Origin: Melaminivora suipulveris
GTDB lineage: Bacteria > Pseudomonadota > Gammaproteobacteria > Burkholderiales > Burkholderiaceae_C
Assembly (NCBI RefSeq): GCF_003008575.1
Contig: NZ_CP027667.1
Span: 2,752,001 to 2,816,000 of the forward strand
Reading direction: 5' to 3'
DNA: 64,000 nucleotides
Each line of letters opens with the position of its first letter. Positions within the stretch are counted from its first letter, which is position 1. The notes below the pieces were generated by a model. The model was not told where the DNA came from. It searched no databases and saw nothing but the letters and a program-made list of their open reading frames with translations. Shown here in pieces: positions 29,618 through 37,682 of this stretch. The position numbers were made by a program, and so were the translations under genes.

Positions 29618-31179
29618 GACGCTTCGCGCGGGGCTTCGCCATCTTGCGGGTGGTGCTGCGCCATGGCCTGGACGAGGTCGTGCTGTCCAACTTCCGCCAT
29701 CCCTGGCTGCATTCGTTCACCCGTGTGATCACGTTCGGGCGGCGTCTGGACGCCCCGCGCGGCGTGCGCCTGCGCCAGGCGCTGGAGAGCCTGGGGCCGA
29801 TCTTCGTCAAGTTCGGACAGGTGCTGTCCACGCGGCGTGACCTGATGCCGCCGGACATCGCCGACGAGCTGGCGCTACTGCAGGACCGCGTGCCGCCGTT
29901 CGACCCGGCGATCTCGGTGGCGACCATCGAGAGGGCGTTTCGCCGGCCCATCGACCAGGTGTTCGTGTCGTTCGACCGCACGCCGGTGGCCAGCGCGTCG
30001 ATCGCCCAGGTGCACTTTGCCGTGATCCGCGACCGGCACGGCCGCGAGCGCGACGCGGCCGTGAAGGTGCTGCGCCCCGGCATGCTGCCGGTGATCGACA
30101 GGGACCTGGAGCTGATGGGCATGGCCGCCGGCTGGGTCGAGCGCCTGTCCGCCGATGGCAAGCGCCTCAAGCCTCGCCAGGTGGTGGCCGAGTTCGACAA
30201 CTACCTGCACGACGAGCTGGACCTGATCCGCGAGGCCTCCAACGCCGCGCAACTGCGCCGCAACATGAAGGACGTGGAACTGGTGCTGATCCCCGAGATC
30301 TTCTGGGACTACTGCCACCCCGACGTGCTGGTCATGGAGCGCATGAATGGCGTGCCCATCAACCAGATCGCGCGCCTGCGCGAGGCCGGCGTGGACATCA
30401 AGAAGCTGGCGCGCGACGGCGTGACCATCTTCTTCACGCAGGTGTTTCGCGACGGTTTTTTTCACGCCGACATGCACCCCGGCAACATCCAGGTCAGCCT
30501 GGACCCAGACACTTTCGGGCGCTACATCTCGCTGGACTTTGGCATCGTCGGCACGCTGACCGAATACGACAAGGAATACCTGGCGCAGAACTTCACCGCG
30601 TTCTTCCGGCGCGACTACAAGCGCGTGGCCGAGTTGCACATCGAAAGCGGCTGGGTGCCGGCCACGACCCGCGTCAATGAGCTCGAATCGGCCATCCGCG
30701 CCGTCTGCGAGCCGTATTTCGACCGGCCGCTCAAGGAGATCTCGCTGGGCATGGTGCTGTTGCGGCTGTTTCAGACCTCGCGCCGCTTTCAGGTGGAGAT
30801 CCAGCCGCAGCTGGTGCTGTTGCAAAAGACGCTGCTCAACATCGAGGGCCTGGGCCGCCAGCTCGACCCGGAACTGGACCTGTGGAGCACCGCCAAGCCG
30901 TTCCTGGAAAAGTGGATGCTCGATCAACTTGGCCCCAAGCGGCTGTGGCGCGAGCTGCAGCTGGAGGCGCCGCGTTACGCCAAGCTGATCCCGGAATTGC
31001 CGCGCCTGATGCACGAAGCCTTGAGCGGGCGCCAGGGCGAGGGCCGCGCCGAGCTGCTGGCACTGCTGGCCGAACAGCGGCGCACCAACCGGCTGCTGCA
31101 GGGCGTGATCTATGGCGGCGTCGGCTTCCTGCTGGGGCTGATCGTCATGCAGGTCATCGCGCGCCTGCGCGTGTTCTGA
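29614..31179 (+). CDS. ubiB: Ubiquinone biosynthesis regulatory protein kinase UbiB
   Basis: ABC1/ADCK atypical kinase-like ATPase needed for ubiquinone synthesis, attached to the inner membrane. The 521-aa protein shows the family KxGQ motif ([16 protein letters not shown], about 66-81), the Ala-rich nucleotide loop (SASIAQVHF, about 129-137), the catalytic-loop equivalent [13 protein letters not shown], the DFG-like SLDFGIVG, and two C-terminal helices (about 488-518). The ATG at 29614 overlaps ubiJ. The length is close to E. coli UbiB (546 aa). Confidence 0.97.
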   Translation: MRRFARGFAILRVVLRHGLDEVVLSNFRHPWLHSFTRVITFGRRLDAPRGVRLRQALESLGPIFVKFGQVLSTRRDLMPPDIADELALLQDRVPPFDPAISVATIERAFRRPIDQVFVSFDRTPVASASIAQVHFAVIRDRHGRERDAAVKVLRPGMLPVIDRDLELMGMAAGWVERLSADGKRLKPRQVVAEFDNYLHDELDLIREASNAAQLRRNMKDVELVLIPEIFWDYCHPDVLVMERMNGVPINQIARLREAGVDIKKLARDGVTIFFTQVFRDGFFHADMHPGNIQVSLDPDTFGRYISLDFGIVGTLTEYDKEYLAQNFTAFFRRDYKRVAELHIESGWVPATTRVNELESAIRAVCEPYFDRPLKEISLGMVLLRLFQTSRRFQVEIQPQLVLLQKTLLNIEGLGRQLDPELDLWSTAKPFLEKWMLDQLGPKRLWRELQLEAPRYAKLIPELPRLMHEALSGRQGEGRAELLALLAEQRRTNRLLQGVIYGGVGFLLGLIVMQVIARLRVF

Positions 31180-31263
31180 ACGCGGCGCACCCGGCACGCG
31201 CATCCGTCCGTTTTTTCTTCCCACCCCCCCCCATCACTTTTCCCTTCCTCAAGGAGTTGCCCC

Positions 31264-32718
31264 GTGTTGCTCTTCATGGTGATCGCCTACCTGTTTGTCA
31301 CCATCCTGATCGGCCTGTGGGCCGCGCGGCGCGTGCAGAACACGGCCGATTTCGCCATCGCCGGGCGGCACCTGCCGATGTACATGATCATCACCACCAC
31401 GTTCGCCACGTGGTTCGGCTCGGAGATCGTGCTGGGCGTGCCGGCCAAGTTCATCAAGGGGGGCCTGAACGCGGTGGTGGAAGACCCGTTCGGCGCCGGC
31501 ATGTGCCTGATCCTGGTGGGCGCGTTCTTCGCCGCCAAGCTCTACCGCATGTCGCTGCTCACCATCAGCGACTACTACCGCGAGCGCTACGGGCGCACCA
31601 TCGAGATCGTCTGCTCGCTGATCATCATGCTCAGCTACCTGGGCTGGGTGTCGGCGCAGGTCACCGCCCTGGGCCTGGTGTTCAACCTGCTGTCGGGCGG
31701 GTTGATCTCGATTCCCTGGGGCATGGCCATCGGTGTCGGCTCCATCCTGATCTACACGCTGTGGGGCGGCATGTGGTCGGTGGCGGTGACGGATTTCATC
31801 CAGATGATCGTGCTGGTCGTGGGCCTGTTGGTGCTGTCGTTTTTCGCCGCCGACATGGCGGGCGGCGCCGACAAGGTGCTGAACCTGGTGACCAGCCGCG
31901 ACATGCTGCGCTTCTGGCCCGAGCCGACCTGGCACGAGATGGTGTTCTTCTTCGGCGCGGCCATCACCATGATGCTGGGCTCCATCCCCCAGCAGGACGT
32001 GTTCCAGCGCGTCATGTCGGCCAAGACGGAAAAGGCCGCCACGCACGGCACCATCATCGGCGGCAGCGCCTACATCCTGTTCGCCTTCGTGCCCATGTTC
32101 CTGGTGGCCAGCGCGCTGATCATCATGCCCGAGCAGACCGAGGCGCTGCTGGGCGACGATCCGCAAAAGGTGCTCCCCACGCTGGTCATGGAGCGCATGC
32201 CGGTGGTCATGCAGGTGATGTTCTTCGGCGCGCTGCTGTCGGCCATCAAATCCTGCGCCTCGGCCACGCTGCTGGCCCCGGCCGTGACGTTTACCGAGAA
32301 CATCTGGCGCCAGTTCCGCCCGACCTACATCAGCGACGACGAGAACCTGCGCATCATGCGCATCAGCGTGTTCGTCTTCGCGCTGGCGGTGCTGGCGTAC
32401 TCCATCAAGATGGAAGGCACGCCGATCTTCGAACTGGTCTCAGGGGCCTACCAGGTGCCGCTGGTGGGCGCCTTCGTGCCGCTGGTCTTTGGCCTGTACT
32501 GGAAGCGCGCCAACACCCAAGGTGCGATGTGCGCCGTGGCGCTGGGCATCGGCACCTGGGTGCTGTTCATGGCCGTGCCGGCGCTGGGCGACGCCTTTCC
32601 GCAGCAGCTTGCGGGCGTGCTGGCGGCGGTGCTTGGCATGGTGGCTGGCTCGCTGATGCCGCAATGGGTGCGCAACACACGCATTCCGGCCCAGCCGGTG
32701 GCCGGGCTGGACGCATAA
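31264..32718 (+). CDS. Sodium:solute symporter (SSS family)
   Basis: A 484-aa inner-membrane transporter with about 13 hydrophobic helices. SSS signatures are FAIAGRHLPMYMIITTTFATWFGSE near the N-terminus and GSIPQQDVFQRVMSAKT in the middle. Substrate is not evident; the general shape recalls choline- or solute-type SSS members. It starts with GTG at 31264, supported by a strong AAGGAG about 8 nt upstream. The 84-bp gap after ubiB contains a pyrimidine-rich run. It stands alone between the ubi cluster and fmdB. Confidence 0.9.
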   Translation: MLLFMVIAYLFVTILIGLWAARRVQNTADFAIAGRHLPMYMIITTTFATWFGSEIVLGVPAKFIKGGLNAVVEDPFGAGMCLILVGAFFAAKLYRMSLLTISDYYRERYGRTIEIVCSLIIMLSYLGWVSAQVTALGLVFNLLSGGLISIPWGMAIGVGSILIYTLWGGMWSVAVTDFIQMIVLVVGLLVLSFFAADMAGGADKVLNLVTSRDMLRFWPEPTWHEMVFFFGAAITMMLGSIPQQDVFQRVMSAKTEKAATHGTIIGGSAYILFAFVPMFLVASALIIMPEQTEALLGDDPQKVLPTLVMERMPVVMQVMFFGALLSAIKSCASATLLAPAVTFTENIWRQFRPTYISDDENLRIMRISVFVFALAVLAYSIKMEGTPIFELVSGAYQVPLVGAFVPLVFGLYWKRANTQGAMCAVALGIGTWVLFMAVPALGDAFPQQLAGVLAAVLGMVAGSLMPQWVRNTRIPAQPVAGLDA

Positions 32719-32752
32719 GCAGGCACGCGGGTGCGCTGCGTTCGACGCTGCC

Positions 32753-32758
32753 TATAAT
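32753..32758 (+). promoter_or_regulatory. Candidate -10 box upstream of fmdB
   Basis: A perfect TATAAT 37 nt before the fmdB start codon, in the short gap after the symporter gene. No convincing -35 hexamer is seen at the usual distance. It is a candidate sigma-70 promoter for fmdB-DUF502 (and possibly aspS) by sequence alone. Confidence 0.45.
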
Positions 32759-32794
32759 TGCGGGTTTTGCATAACCTGCCCGCGCCTTTTTGCA

Positions 32795-33073
32795 ATGCCT
32801 ATTTACGCCTATCAGTGCGCCGCTTGTGGCCATGCCCGGGACGTGCTGCAAAAAATCTCCGACGCTCCCTTGAAGGCCTGCCCCGCTTGCGGCGCCGACG
32901 CTTTCGCCAAGCAGCTCACTGCAGCGGGCTTTCAGCTCAAGGGCACGGGCTGGTATGCCACGGATTTCAGTGGCAAAAAACCCGCTGCCGCGCCAGCCGA
33001 AACCGCTGCTGCTCCTGAAAAAGTAGCTAACCCCGCAAGCGCGACGCCGGCTGCAAGCACTTCGGATGCCTGA
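32795..33073 (+). CDS. FmdB-family zinc-ribbon regulatory protein
   Basis: A 92-aa protein with a zinc ribbon of two CXXC pairs (YQCAACGHARDV and KACPACGADAF, about residues 8-11 and 29-32). Next come the conserved FQLKGTGWYATDF block (about 46-58) and a low-complexity Ala/Pro/Thr tail. FmdB-like proteins are small, often positioned before DUF502 and aspS in betaproteobacteria, as here; function is unsettled. The tail-coding bases (about 33015-33058) resemble intergenic repeat A, so the C-terminus may have been captured from a repeat. The start ATG is at 32795. Confidence 0.88.
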   Translation: MPIYAYQCAACGHARDVLQKISDAPLKACPACGADAFAKQLTAAGFQLKGTGWYATDFSGKKPAAAPAETAAAPEKVANPASATPAASTSDA

Positions 33074-33076
33074 TTG

Positions 33077-33730
33077 ATGCAAAAGGGCACCCCCATGGCC
33101 GCGCTGCGCAAATGGCTGTTCACCGGCCTGCTGGTCATCGTGCCGGGCGTCATCACGGCCTGGGTGCTGGCCTGGTTCGTCGGCACGCTGGACGTCACGC
33201 TGGCCATACTGCCCGAGGCCTGGCAGCCGGACCGGCTGCTGGGCTTTCATGTGCCGGGCTTCGGGGCGCTGCTCACGCTCACCATCTTGCTGGTCGTCGG
33301 CGCGCTGGCCAGCAATTTCGCCGGGCGCAAGCTGGTGCAGTGGGGCGACGCGCTGGTCAGCCGCATCCCGGTGGTGCGCTCCATTTATTCCAGCGTCAAG
33401 CAGGTTTCGGACACGCTGTTTTCCGAAAGCGGCAATGCCTTTCGCACCGCCGTGCTGGTGCAGTGGCCGCGCGAGGGCGTGTGGACGGTGGCTTTCATCA
33501 CTGGCAGTCCCAGCGGCGAAGTGGCGGCCTACCTGCGCGATGAATATGTCAGCGTCTACGTGCCCACCACCCCCAACCCCACCGGCGGCTATTTCGTGCT
33601 GATGCGCAGGAGCGACTGCGTGGAGCTGGAGATGAGCATCGACGCGGCGCTGAAATACATCGTTTCCATGGGCGTGGTGGCGCCGCCCGACCCGCTGGCC
33701 GGCGAAGCCGTCCGCGCGGTGACACCCTGA
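33077..33730 (+). CDS. DUF502 family membrane protein
   Basis: A 217-aa protein with two N-terminal membrane helices (about 12-34 and 56-78) and a conserved soluble part: PVVRSIYSSVKQVSDTLFSESG, FRTAVLVQWPREGVWTVAFITG, VYVPTTPNPTGGYFVLM, and a C-terminal SMGVVAPPDPLA. This is the DUF502 signature; no biochemical function is known. The ATG at 33077 is used; a TTG one codon before and an ATG at 33095 are alternatives. It overlaps nothing but begins 4 nt after the fmdB stop, so the pair is almost certainly co-transcribed. aspS follows 105 bp later. Confidence 0.92.
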   Translation: MQKGTPMAALRKWLFTGLLVIVPGVITAWVLAWFVGTLDVTLAILPEAWQPDRLLGFHVPGFGALLTLTILLVVGALASNFAGRKLVQWGDALVSRIPVVRSIYSSVKQVSDTLFSESGNAFRTAVLVQWPREGVWTVAFITGSPSGEVAAYLRDEYVSVYVPTTPNPTGGYFVLMRRSDCVELEMSIDAALKYIVSMGVVAPPDPLAGEAVRAVTP

Positions 33731-33835
33731 CTGCGCGCGCCGCGCGGCCCGTGGCTGGCTGCGCGGCCCTCGACCCACACTGCAACCCCTCACCGTCGCG
33801 CCCCAGCCGGGCGCAGGAAGAAAAAGACCCCTCCC

Positions 33836-35668
33836 ATGTCCATGCGCTCCCACTACTGCGGTCTCGTGACCGAAGCCCTGATGGGCGAAACCGTCTCCCT
33901 GTGCGGCTGGGTGAACCGCCGCCGCGACCATGGCGGCGTGATCTTCATCGACCTGCGCGACCGCGAGGGCTACGTGCAGGTGGTCTGCGACCCGGACCGC
34001 CCGGAGATGTTCGCCGTGGCCGAGGACGTGCGCAACGAATTCTGCGTGCGGGTTGTGGGCCTGGTGCGTGCGCGCCCCGAGGGCACGACCAACGACAAGC
34101 TCAAGAGCGGCCAGATCGAAGTGCTGTGCCATGAGCTGGTGGTGCTCAACCCTTCCGTCACACCGCCCTTCCAGATGGACGACGACAACCTGTCGGAGAC
34201 CACGCGCCTGACGCACCGCGTCATGGACCTGCGCCGCCCGGTGATGCAGCGCAACATGATCCTGCGCTACAAAACGGCGATCCAGGTGCGCAACTTCCTC
34301 GACAAGGAAGGCTTCATCGACATCGAAACGCCCATGCTGGGCAAGAGCACGCCCGAGGGCGCGCGCGACTATCTGGTGCCCAGCCGCGTGCACGACGGCC
34401 AGTTCTTCGCGTTGCCGCAGTCGCCCCAGCTGTACAAGCAGATGCTGATGGTGGCCGGCTACGACCGCTACTACCAGATCACCAAGTGCTTCCGCGACGA
34501 GGACCTGCGCGCCGACCGCCAGCCCGAGTTCACGCAGATCGACTGCGAGACGTCCTTCCTGGGTGAAGAGGAAATCCGCGCCATCTTCGAGCGCATGATC
34601 CGCGAGGTCTTCCAGGCGCAGCTGGACGTGCAGCTGGGCGACTTCCCGACCATGACGTACCAGGAGGCCATGCGCCGCTTCGGCTCGGACAAGCCCGATC
34701 TGCGCGTCCAGCTCGAATTCACCGAGTTGACCGATGTCATGAAGGATGTGGACTTCAAGGTCTTCTCCGGCGCGGCCAACATGCCCGGCGGCCGCGTGGT
34801 CGCGCTGCGTGTGCCCGGCGGCTCGGCCGAGGGCGGCGGCATCAGCCGCGGCGAGATCGACCAGTACACCGAGTTCGTGAAGATCTACGGCGCCAAGGGC
34901 CTGGCCTACATCCGCGTGAACGAAGCCGCCAAGGGCCCGGACCTGGAAGGGCCCTCACGGTGGCCGGGCCTGCAGTCGCCCATCGTCAAGAACATCCACG
35001 ATGCGGCGCTGGCCGAGGTGCTCAAGCGCACGGGTGCGCAGGACGGCGACCTGATCTTCTTCGGCGCCGACAAGGCAAAAGTCGTCAACGACGCCATCGG
35101 CGCGCTGCGCCTGAAGATCGGCCACAGCGAGTTCGGCAAAAAGAACGGCCTGTTCGAAGACCGCTGGGCGCCGCTGTGGGTGGTGGACTTCCCCATGTTC
35201 GAGCACGATGAGGAGGATGGCCGCTGGGTCGCCGTGCACCACCCCTTCACGTCCCCGAAGGACGGCCACGAGGACCTGATGGATACCGACCCCGGCCAGT
35301 GCATCGCCAAGGCCTACGACATGGTCCTGAACGGCTGGGAGCTGGGCGGCGGCTCGGTGCGTATCCACCGCGCCGACGTGCAGGCCAAGGTCTTTGCCGC
35401 GCTCAACATCAGCCCCGAGGACCAGCGCGCCAAATTCGGCTACCTGCTGGACGCGCTGCAGTACGGTGCGCCCCCGCACGGCGGCCTGGCCTTCGGCCTG
35501 GACCGCCTGATCACCCTGATGACCGGCGCCGAGTCGATCCGCGACGTGATCGCCTTCCCCAAGACCCAGCGCGCGCAGGACCTGCTGACGCAGGCGCCCT
35601 CGCCGGTGGACGAGAAGCAACTGCGCGAGCTGCATATCCGGCTGCGCAATCCGCTGCCGGCAACGTAA
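33836..35668 (+). CDS. aspS: Aspartyl-tRNA synthetase
   Basis: A 610-aa class IIb synthetase of the bacterial type. It has an N-terminal OB-fold for the anticodon (about 1-110, [23 protein letters not shown]), motif 2 ([20 protein letters not shown], about 218-237), the bacterial GAD insert in the middle, and motif 3 ([16 protein letters not shown], about 551-566). Many Burkholderiales enzymes are non-discriminating and also charge tRNA-Asn; this cannot be decided from the sequence by eye. The start ATG is at 33836; a second ATG lies two codons later. A strong terminator follows at 35696-35729. Confidence 0.98.
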   Translation: MSMRSHYCGLVTEALMGETVSLCGWVNRRRDHGGVIFIDLRDREGYVQVVCDPDRPEMFAVAEDVRNEFCVRVVGLVRARPEGTTNDKLKSGQIEVLCHELVVLNPSVTPPFQMDDDNLSETTRLTHRVMDLRRPVMQRNMILRYKTAIQVRNFLDKEGFIDIETPMLGKSTPEGARDYLVPSRVHDGQFFALPQSPQLYKQMLMVAGYDRYYQITKCFRDEDLRADRQPEFTQIDCETSFLGEEEIRAIFERMIREVFQAQLDVQLGDFPTMTYQEAMRRFGSDKPDLRVQLEFTELTDVMKDVDFKVFSGAANMPGGRVVALRVPGGSAEGGGISRGEIDQYTEFVKIYGAKGLAYIRVNEAAKGPDLEGPSRWPGLQSPIVKNIHDAALAEVLKRTGAQDGDLIFFGADKAKVVNDAIGALRLKIGHSEFGKKNGLFEDRWAPLWVVDFPMFEHDEEDGRWVAVHHPFTSPKDGHEDLMDTDPGQCIAKAYDMVLNGWELGGGSVRIHRADVQAKVFAALNISPEDQRAKFGYLLDALQYGAPPHGGLAFGLDRLITLMTGAESIRDVIAFPKTQRAQDLLTQAPSPVDEKQLRELHIRLRNPLPAT

Positions 35669-35694
35669 GCGCCGCACTTGCTTGCATGCGCAGG

Positions 35695-35729
35695 AAACGC
35701 CAGGCCGCTTGGGCGCCCTGGCGTTTTTT
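35695..35729 (+). terminator. Rho-independent terminator of aspS
   Basis: A 9-bp perfect stem (AACGCCAGG at 35696-35704 with CCTGGCGTT at 35717-35725), a 12-nt loop and a run of six T (35724-35729). It lies 27 bp after the aspS stop and just upstream of the toxin-antitoxin operon, which it should isolate from aspS transcription. Confidence 0.88.
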
Positions 35730-35751
35730 CATGGGCGCCGGGCGTTCGGGC

Positions 35752-35770
35752 AATGGCTAAAATGGCCATT
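35752..35770 (+). promoter_or_regulatory. Candidate promoter/operator of the toxin-antitoxin operon
   Basis: An inverted repeat, AATGGC (35752-35757) and GCCATT (35765-35770), encloses a TAAAAT box (35758-35763). It is followed by a GGGAGGAG ribosome-binding site (35777-35784) and the antitoxin ATG at 35789. A palindrome over a -10-like box is what an autoregulating Phd-type antitoxin would bind. No clear -35 box is seen. Confidence 0.55.
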
Positions 35771-35788
35771 CAACCTGGGAGGAGCCCC

Positions 35789-36070
35789 ATGCGTGTCACC
35801 GCCACCGAAGCCAAGAACCGCTTTGGCTACTACCTCAGCCAATCCGAGCGCGAGCCGGTGCACGTCCTCAAGAACGAGCGCGTGGCCGGCGTCATCGTCT
35901 CCGCTGCGCGCTATGCCGAATTGCTCGCGCTGGAGCAAAAGAAGACTCTGGCGCAGCGCAAGCGCGAGTTCGACGAGACCTACAAGGCCTGGATCTCCGA
36001 GCAAAACGCGCACCACCAGGCGCATGGCCTGTGGTGCGAAGGCCTGGTCGCCTGGCAGGAGCAGTCCTGA
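35789..36070 (+). CDS. Type II antitoxin: Phd/YefM-like N-terminus with CcdA-like C-terminus
   Basis: A 93-aa protein. Residues 1-50 match the Phd/YefM DNA-binding and dimerisation fold (MRVTATEAKNRFGYYLSQSE, VHVLKNERVAGVIVSAARYAELL). Residues 60-92 (FDETYKAWISEQ, then HGLWCEGLVAW) resemble the flexible toxin-binding tail of CcdA, where a Gly-aromatic-acidic-...-Trp pattern contacts CcdB. The next gene, starting at the very next base, is CcdB-like, which fits the tail. So the antitoxin seems to join a Phd-type operator-binding head to a CcdA-type neutralising tail. The start is set by the GGGAGGAG site 5 nt upstream. Confidence 0.82.
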   Translation: MRVTATEAKNRFGYYLSQSEREPVHVLKNERVAGVIVSAARYAELLALEQKKTLAQRKREFDETYKAWISEQNAHHQAHGLWCEGLVAWQEQS

Positions 36071-36388
36071 GTGGCGCAGTTCGATTTCTACGTCAACCCG
36101 CATCCTGGTTCGCGCCGCTTTGTGCCCTACGTGCTGGACGTGCAAAGCACGTTGATCGACCAGCTGGATACCCGGCTGGTCATGCCGCTGTCGCGCGTGG
36201 GAGTGCAGCAGGCAAGGCTGCCCTCCAGCCTGTGTCCGCTCCTGGATGTGGAGGGCGAGCCGCTGGCGTTGATGCCGCACCTGGCTGCACCGGTGAGCAC
36301 CCGGTTGTTGAAGAAACCCGCCGGATCATTGGCCTATCGCTCGGCCGAAATCACCGGGGCCATGGATGCCGTACTCAGCGGCTTCTGA
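36071..36388 (+). CDS. ccdB: CcdB-family toxin
   Basis: A 105-aa protein with the CcdB fold pattern: MAQFDFYVNPHPGSRRFVPYVLDVQSTLIDQLDTRLVMPLSR at the N-terminus, then LPSSLCPLLDVEGEPLALMPHLAAPVS, then LGxx-type C-terminal helix SAEITGAMDAVLSGF. CcdB poisons DNA gyrase GyrA. In the F-plasmid toxin the terminal Trp-Gly-Ile is essential; here the end is Ser-Gly-Phe, so gyrase poisoning may be weaker or the target may differ. It starts with GTG directly after the antitoxin stop (TGA-GTG), giving coupled translation. Confidence 0.88.
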   Translation: MAQFDFYVNPHPGSRRFVPYVLDVQSTLIDQLDTRLVMPLSRVGVQQARLPSSLCPLLDVEGEPLALMPHLAAPVSTRLLKKPAGSLAYRSAEITGAMDAVLSGF

Positions 36389-36428
36389 GGGACGCGGGGC
36401 CGATTCTCCGCCGGCGTCGCGCGCAGGT

Positions 36429-36905
36429 GTGCAGGCCACGCCCGCTGCCCACAAGATCCCCGAATCCGTCCTGGTCATCATCCACACCGCCCGGCTCGAC
36501 GTGCTGCTGCTGCGCCGCACTGCGCTGCACGAAGGCCAGGACTTCTGGCAGTGCGTGACTGGCAGCAAGGACTGGCAGGAGGAATCGTGGAGCGAGACCG
36601 CCGCGCGCGAGGTGGCCGAGGAGACCGGCATCGACGCCGCAGCGCCGGGCTGCCGGCTGAGCGATTGGGGCCTGGAGAACACCTACGTCATCTACCCCGA
36701 GTGGCAGCACCGCTACGCACCCGGCGTGTGGCACAACACCGAGCGCGTGTTCGGCTTGCAGGTGCCGGCCGACACGCCCGTTGCCTTGAATCCGCGCGAG
36801 CACACGGCATATGCGTGGTTGAATTGGCACGAGGCGGCCGACCGCTGCCAATCGTCTTCCAACGCCGAAGCCATCCTGTGGCTGCCCAGATTCGTCCTGC
36901 CATGA
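36429..36905 (+). CDS. nudB: Dihydroneopterin triphosphate diphosphatase NudB
   Basis: Nudix hydrolase for the second folate step, after FolE (folE is at 39046-39771). It has PESVLVIIHTARLDVLLLRR, the Nudix box GSKDWQEESWSETAAREV continuing AEETGI (one residue longer than canonical between Gly and Arg, a form I recall for betaproteobacterial NudB), ENTYVIYPEWQHRYAPGV and a C-terminal NAEAILWLPRF. I chose the GTG at 36429 (158 aa, normal length). An ATG at 36366 would give 179 aa but overlap ccdB with poorly conserved-looking sequence. The stop overlaps the next ATG by 4 nt. Confidence 0.9.
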   Translation: MQATPAAHKIPESVLVIIHTARLDVLLLRRTALHEGQDFWQCVTGSKDWQEESWSETAAREVAEETGIDAAAPGCRLSDWGLENTYVIYPEWQHRYAPGVWHNTERVFGLQVPADTPVALNPREHTAYAWLNWHEAADRCQSSSNAEAILWLPRFVLP

Positions 36906-37678
36906 CCGCGCTGCCCACCGACCTCCACGCACCCGCCGCCGAGCACAGCGGCATCCTGCGCGTGGCCACCTACAACATCCACAAGGGCGTGCAGGGCATG
37001 GGCCCGGCGCGGCGCCTGGAGATCCACAACCTGGGCCACGCCGTCGAGCAGCTCGATGCCGACATCGTGTGCCTGCAGGAGGTGCGCTCGGTGAACCGGC
37101 GCGAGGCGCTGTACTTTGACCGCTGGCCCGAGGTGTCGCAGGCCGAATATCTGGCTCCGGAAGGCTACGAGGCCATCTACCGCACCAACGCCTTCACGCG
37201 CCACGGCGAGCACGGCAACGCGCTGCTGACGCGCTGGCCGGTGATCGGCCACAAGCACGAGGACATCTCCGACCACCGCTTCGAGCAGCGCGGCCTGCTG
37301 CACGCGGAGGTGCTGGTCGAGAACCGGCCGGTGCACGCCATCTGCGTGCACCTGGGCCTGATCGCCGGCAGCCGCATCCGCCAGGTGGCGCAGCTGCAGC
37401 GCTTCATCGAGCGCGAGGTGCCCAGGGATGCGCCGCTGGTCGTCGCTGGCGACTTCAACGACTGGGGTTTTCAGATCAAGAACATGCTGGCCGGCTTCGG
37501 CCTCTTCGAATACGACGAGGCGCCGCAGGCCCACACCTACCCGGCACGCCTGCCGATGGTGCAGCTGGACCACGTCTACGTGCGCGGCCTGCGTCCGCTG
37601 TCGCTGCAGGTGCCGCGCGGGCGCATCTGGTGGCGCATGTCGGACCATCTGCCGCTGATCGCCGAGTTCCAGCTCTAA
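36902..37678 (+). CDS. Endonuclease/exonuclease/phosphatase (EEP) family hydrolase
   Basis: A 258-aa metal-dependent hydrolase. The EEP landmarks are present: LRVATYNIHKG (Asn ligand), DIVCLQEVRS (Glu metal ligand), HLGLIAGSRIRQ, VVAGDFNDW (Asp/Asn catalytic pair), LDHVYVRGL and MSDHLPLIAEF (C-terminal Asp-His). Substrate could be DNA, a phospholipid headgroup or a phosphate ester. The neighbour clsB makes cardiolipin, and this nudB-EEP-clsB order favours a membrane lipid link, though that is only context. The start ATG 36902 overlaps nudB (ATGA); clsB begins 5 nt after its stop. Confidence 0.88.
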   Translation: MTALPTDLHAPAAEHSGILRVATYNIHKGVQGMGPARRLEIHNLGHAVEQLDADIVCLQEVRSVNRREALYFDRWPEVSQAEYLAPEGYEAIYRTNAFTRHGEHGNALLTRWPVIGHKHEDISDHRFEQRGLLHAEVLVENRPVHAICVHLGLIAGSRIRQVAQLQRFIEREVPRDAPLVVAGDFNDWGFQIKNMLAGFGLFEYDEAPQAHTYPARLPMVQLDHVYVRGLRPLSLQVPRGRIWWRMSDHLPLIAEFQL

Positions 37679-37682
37679 CGCT

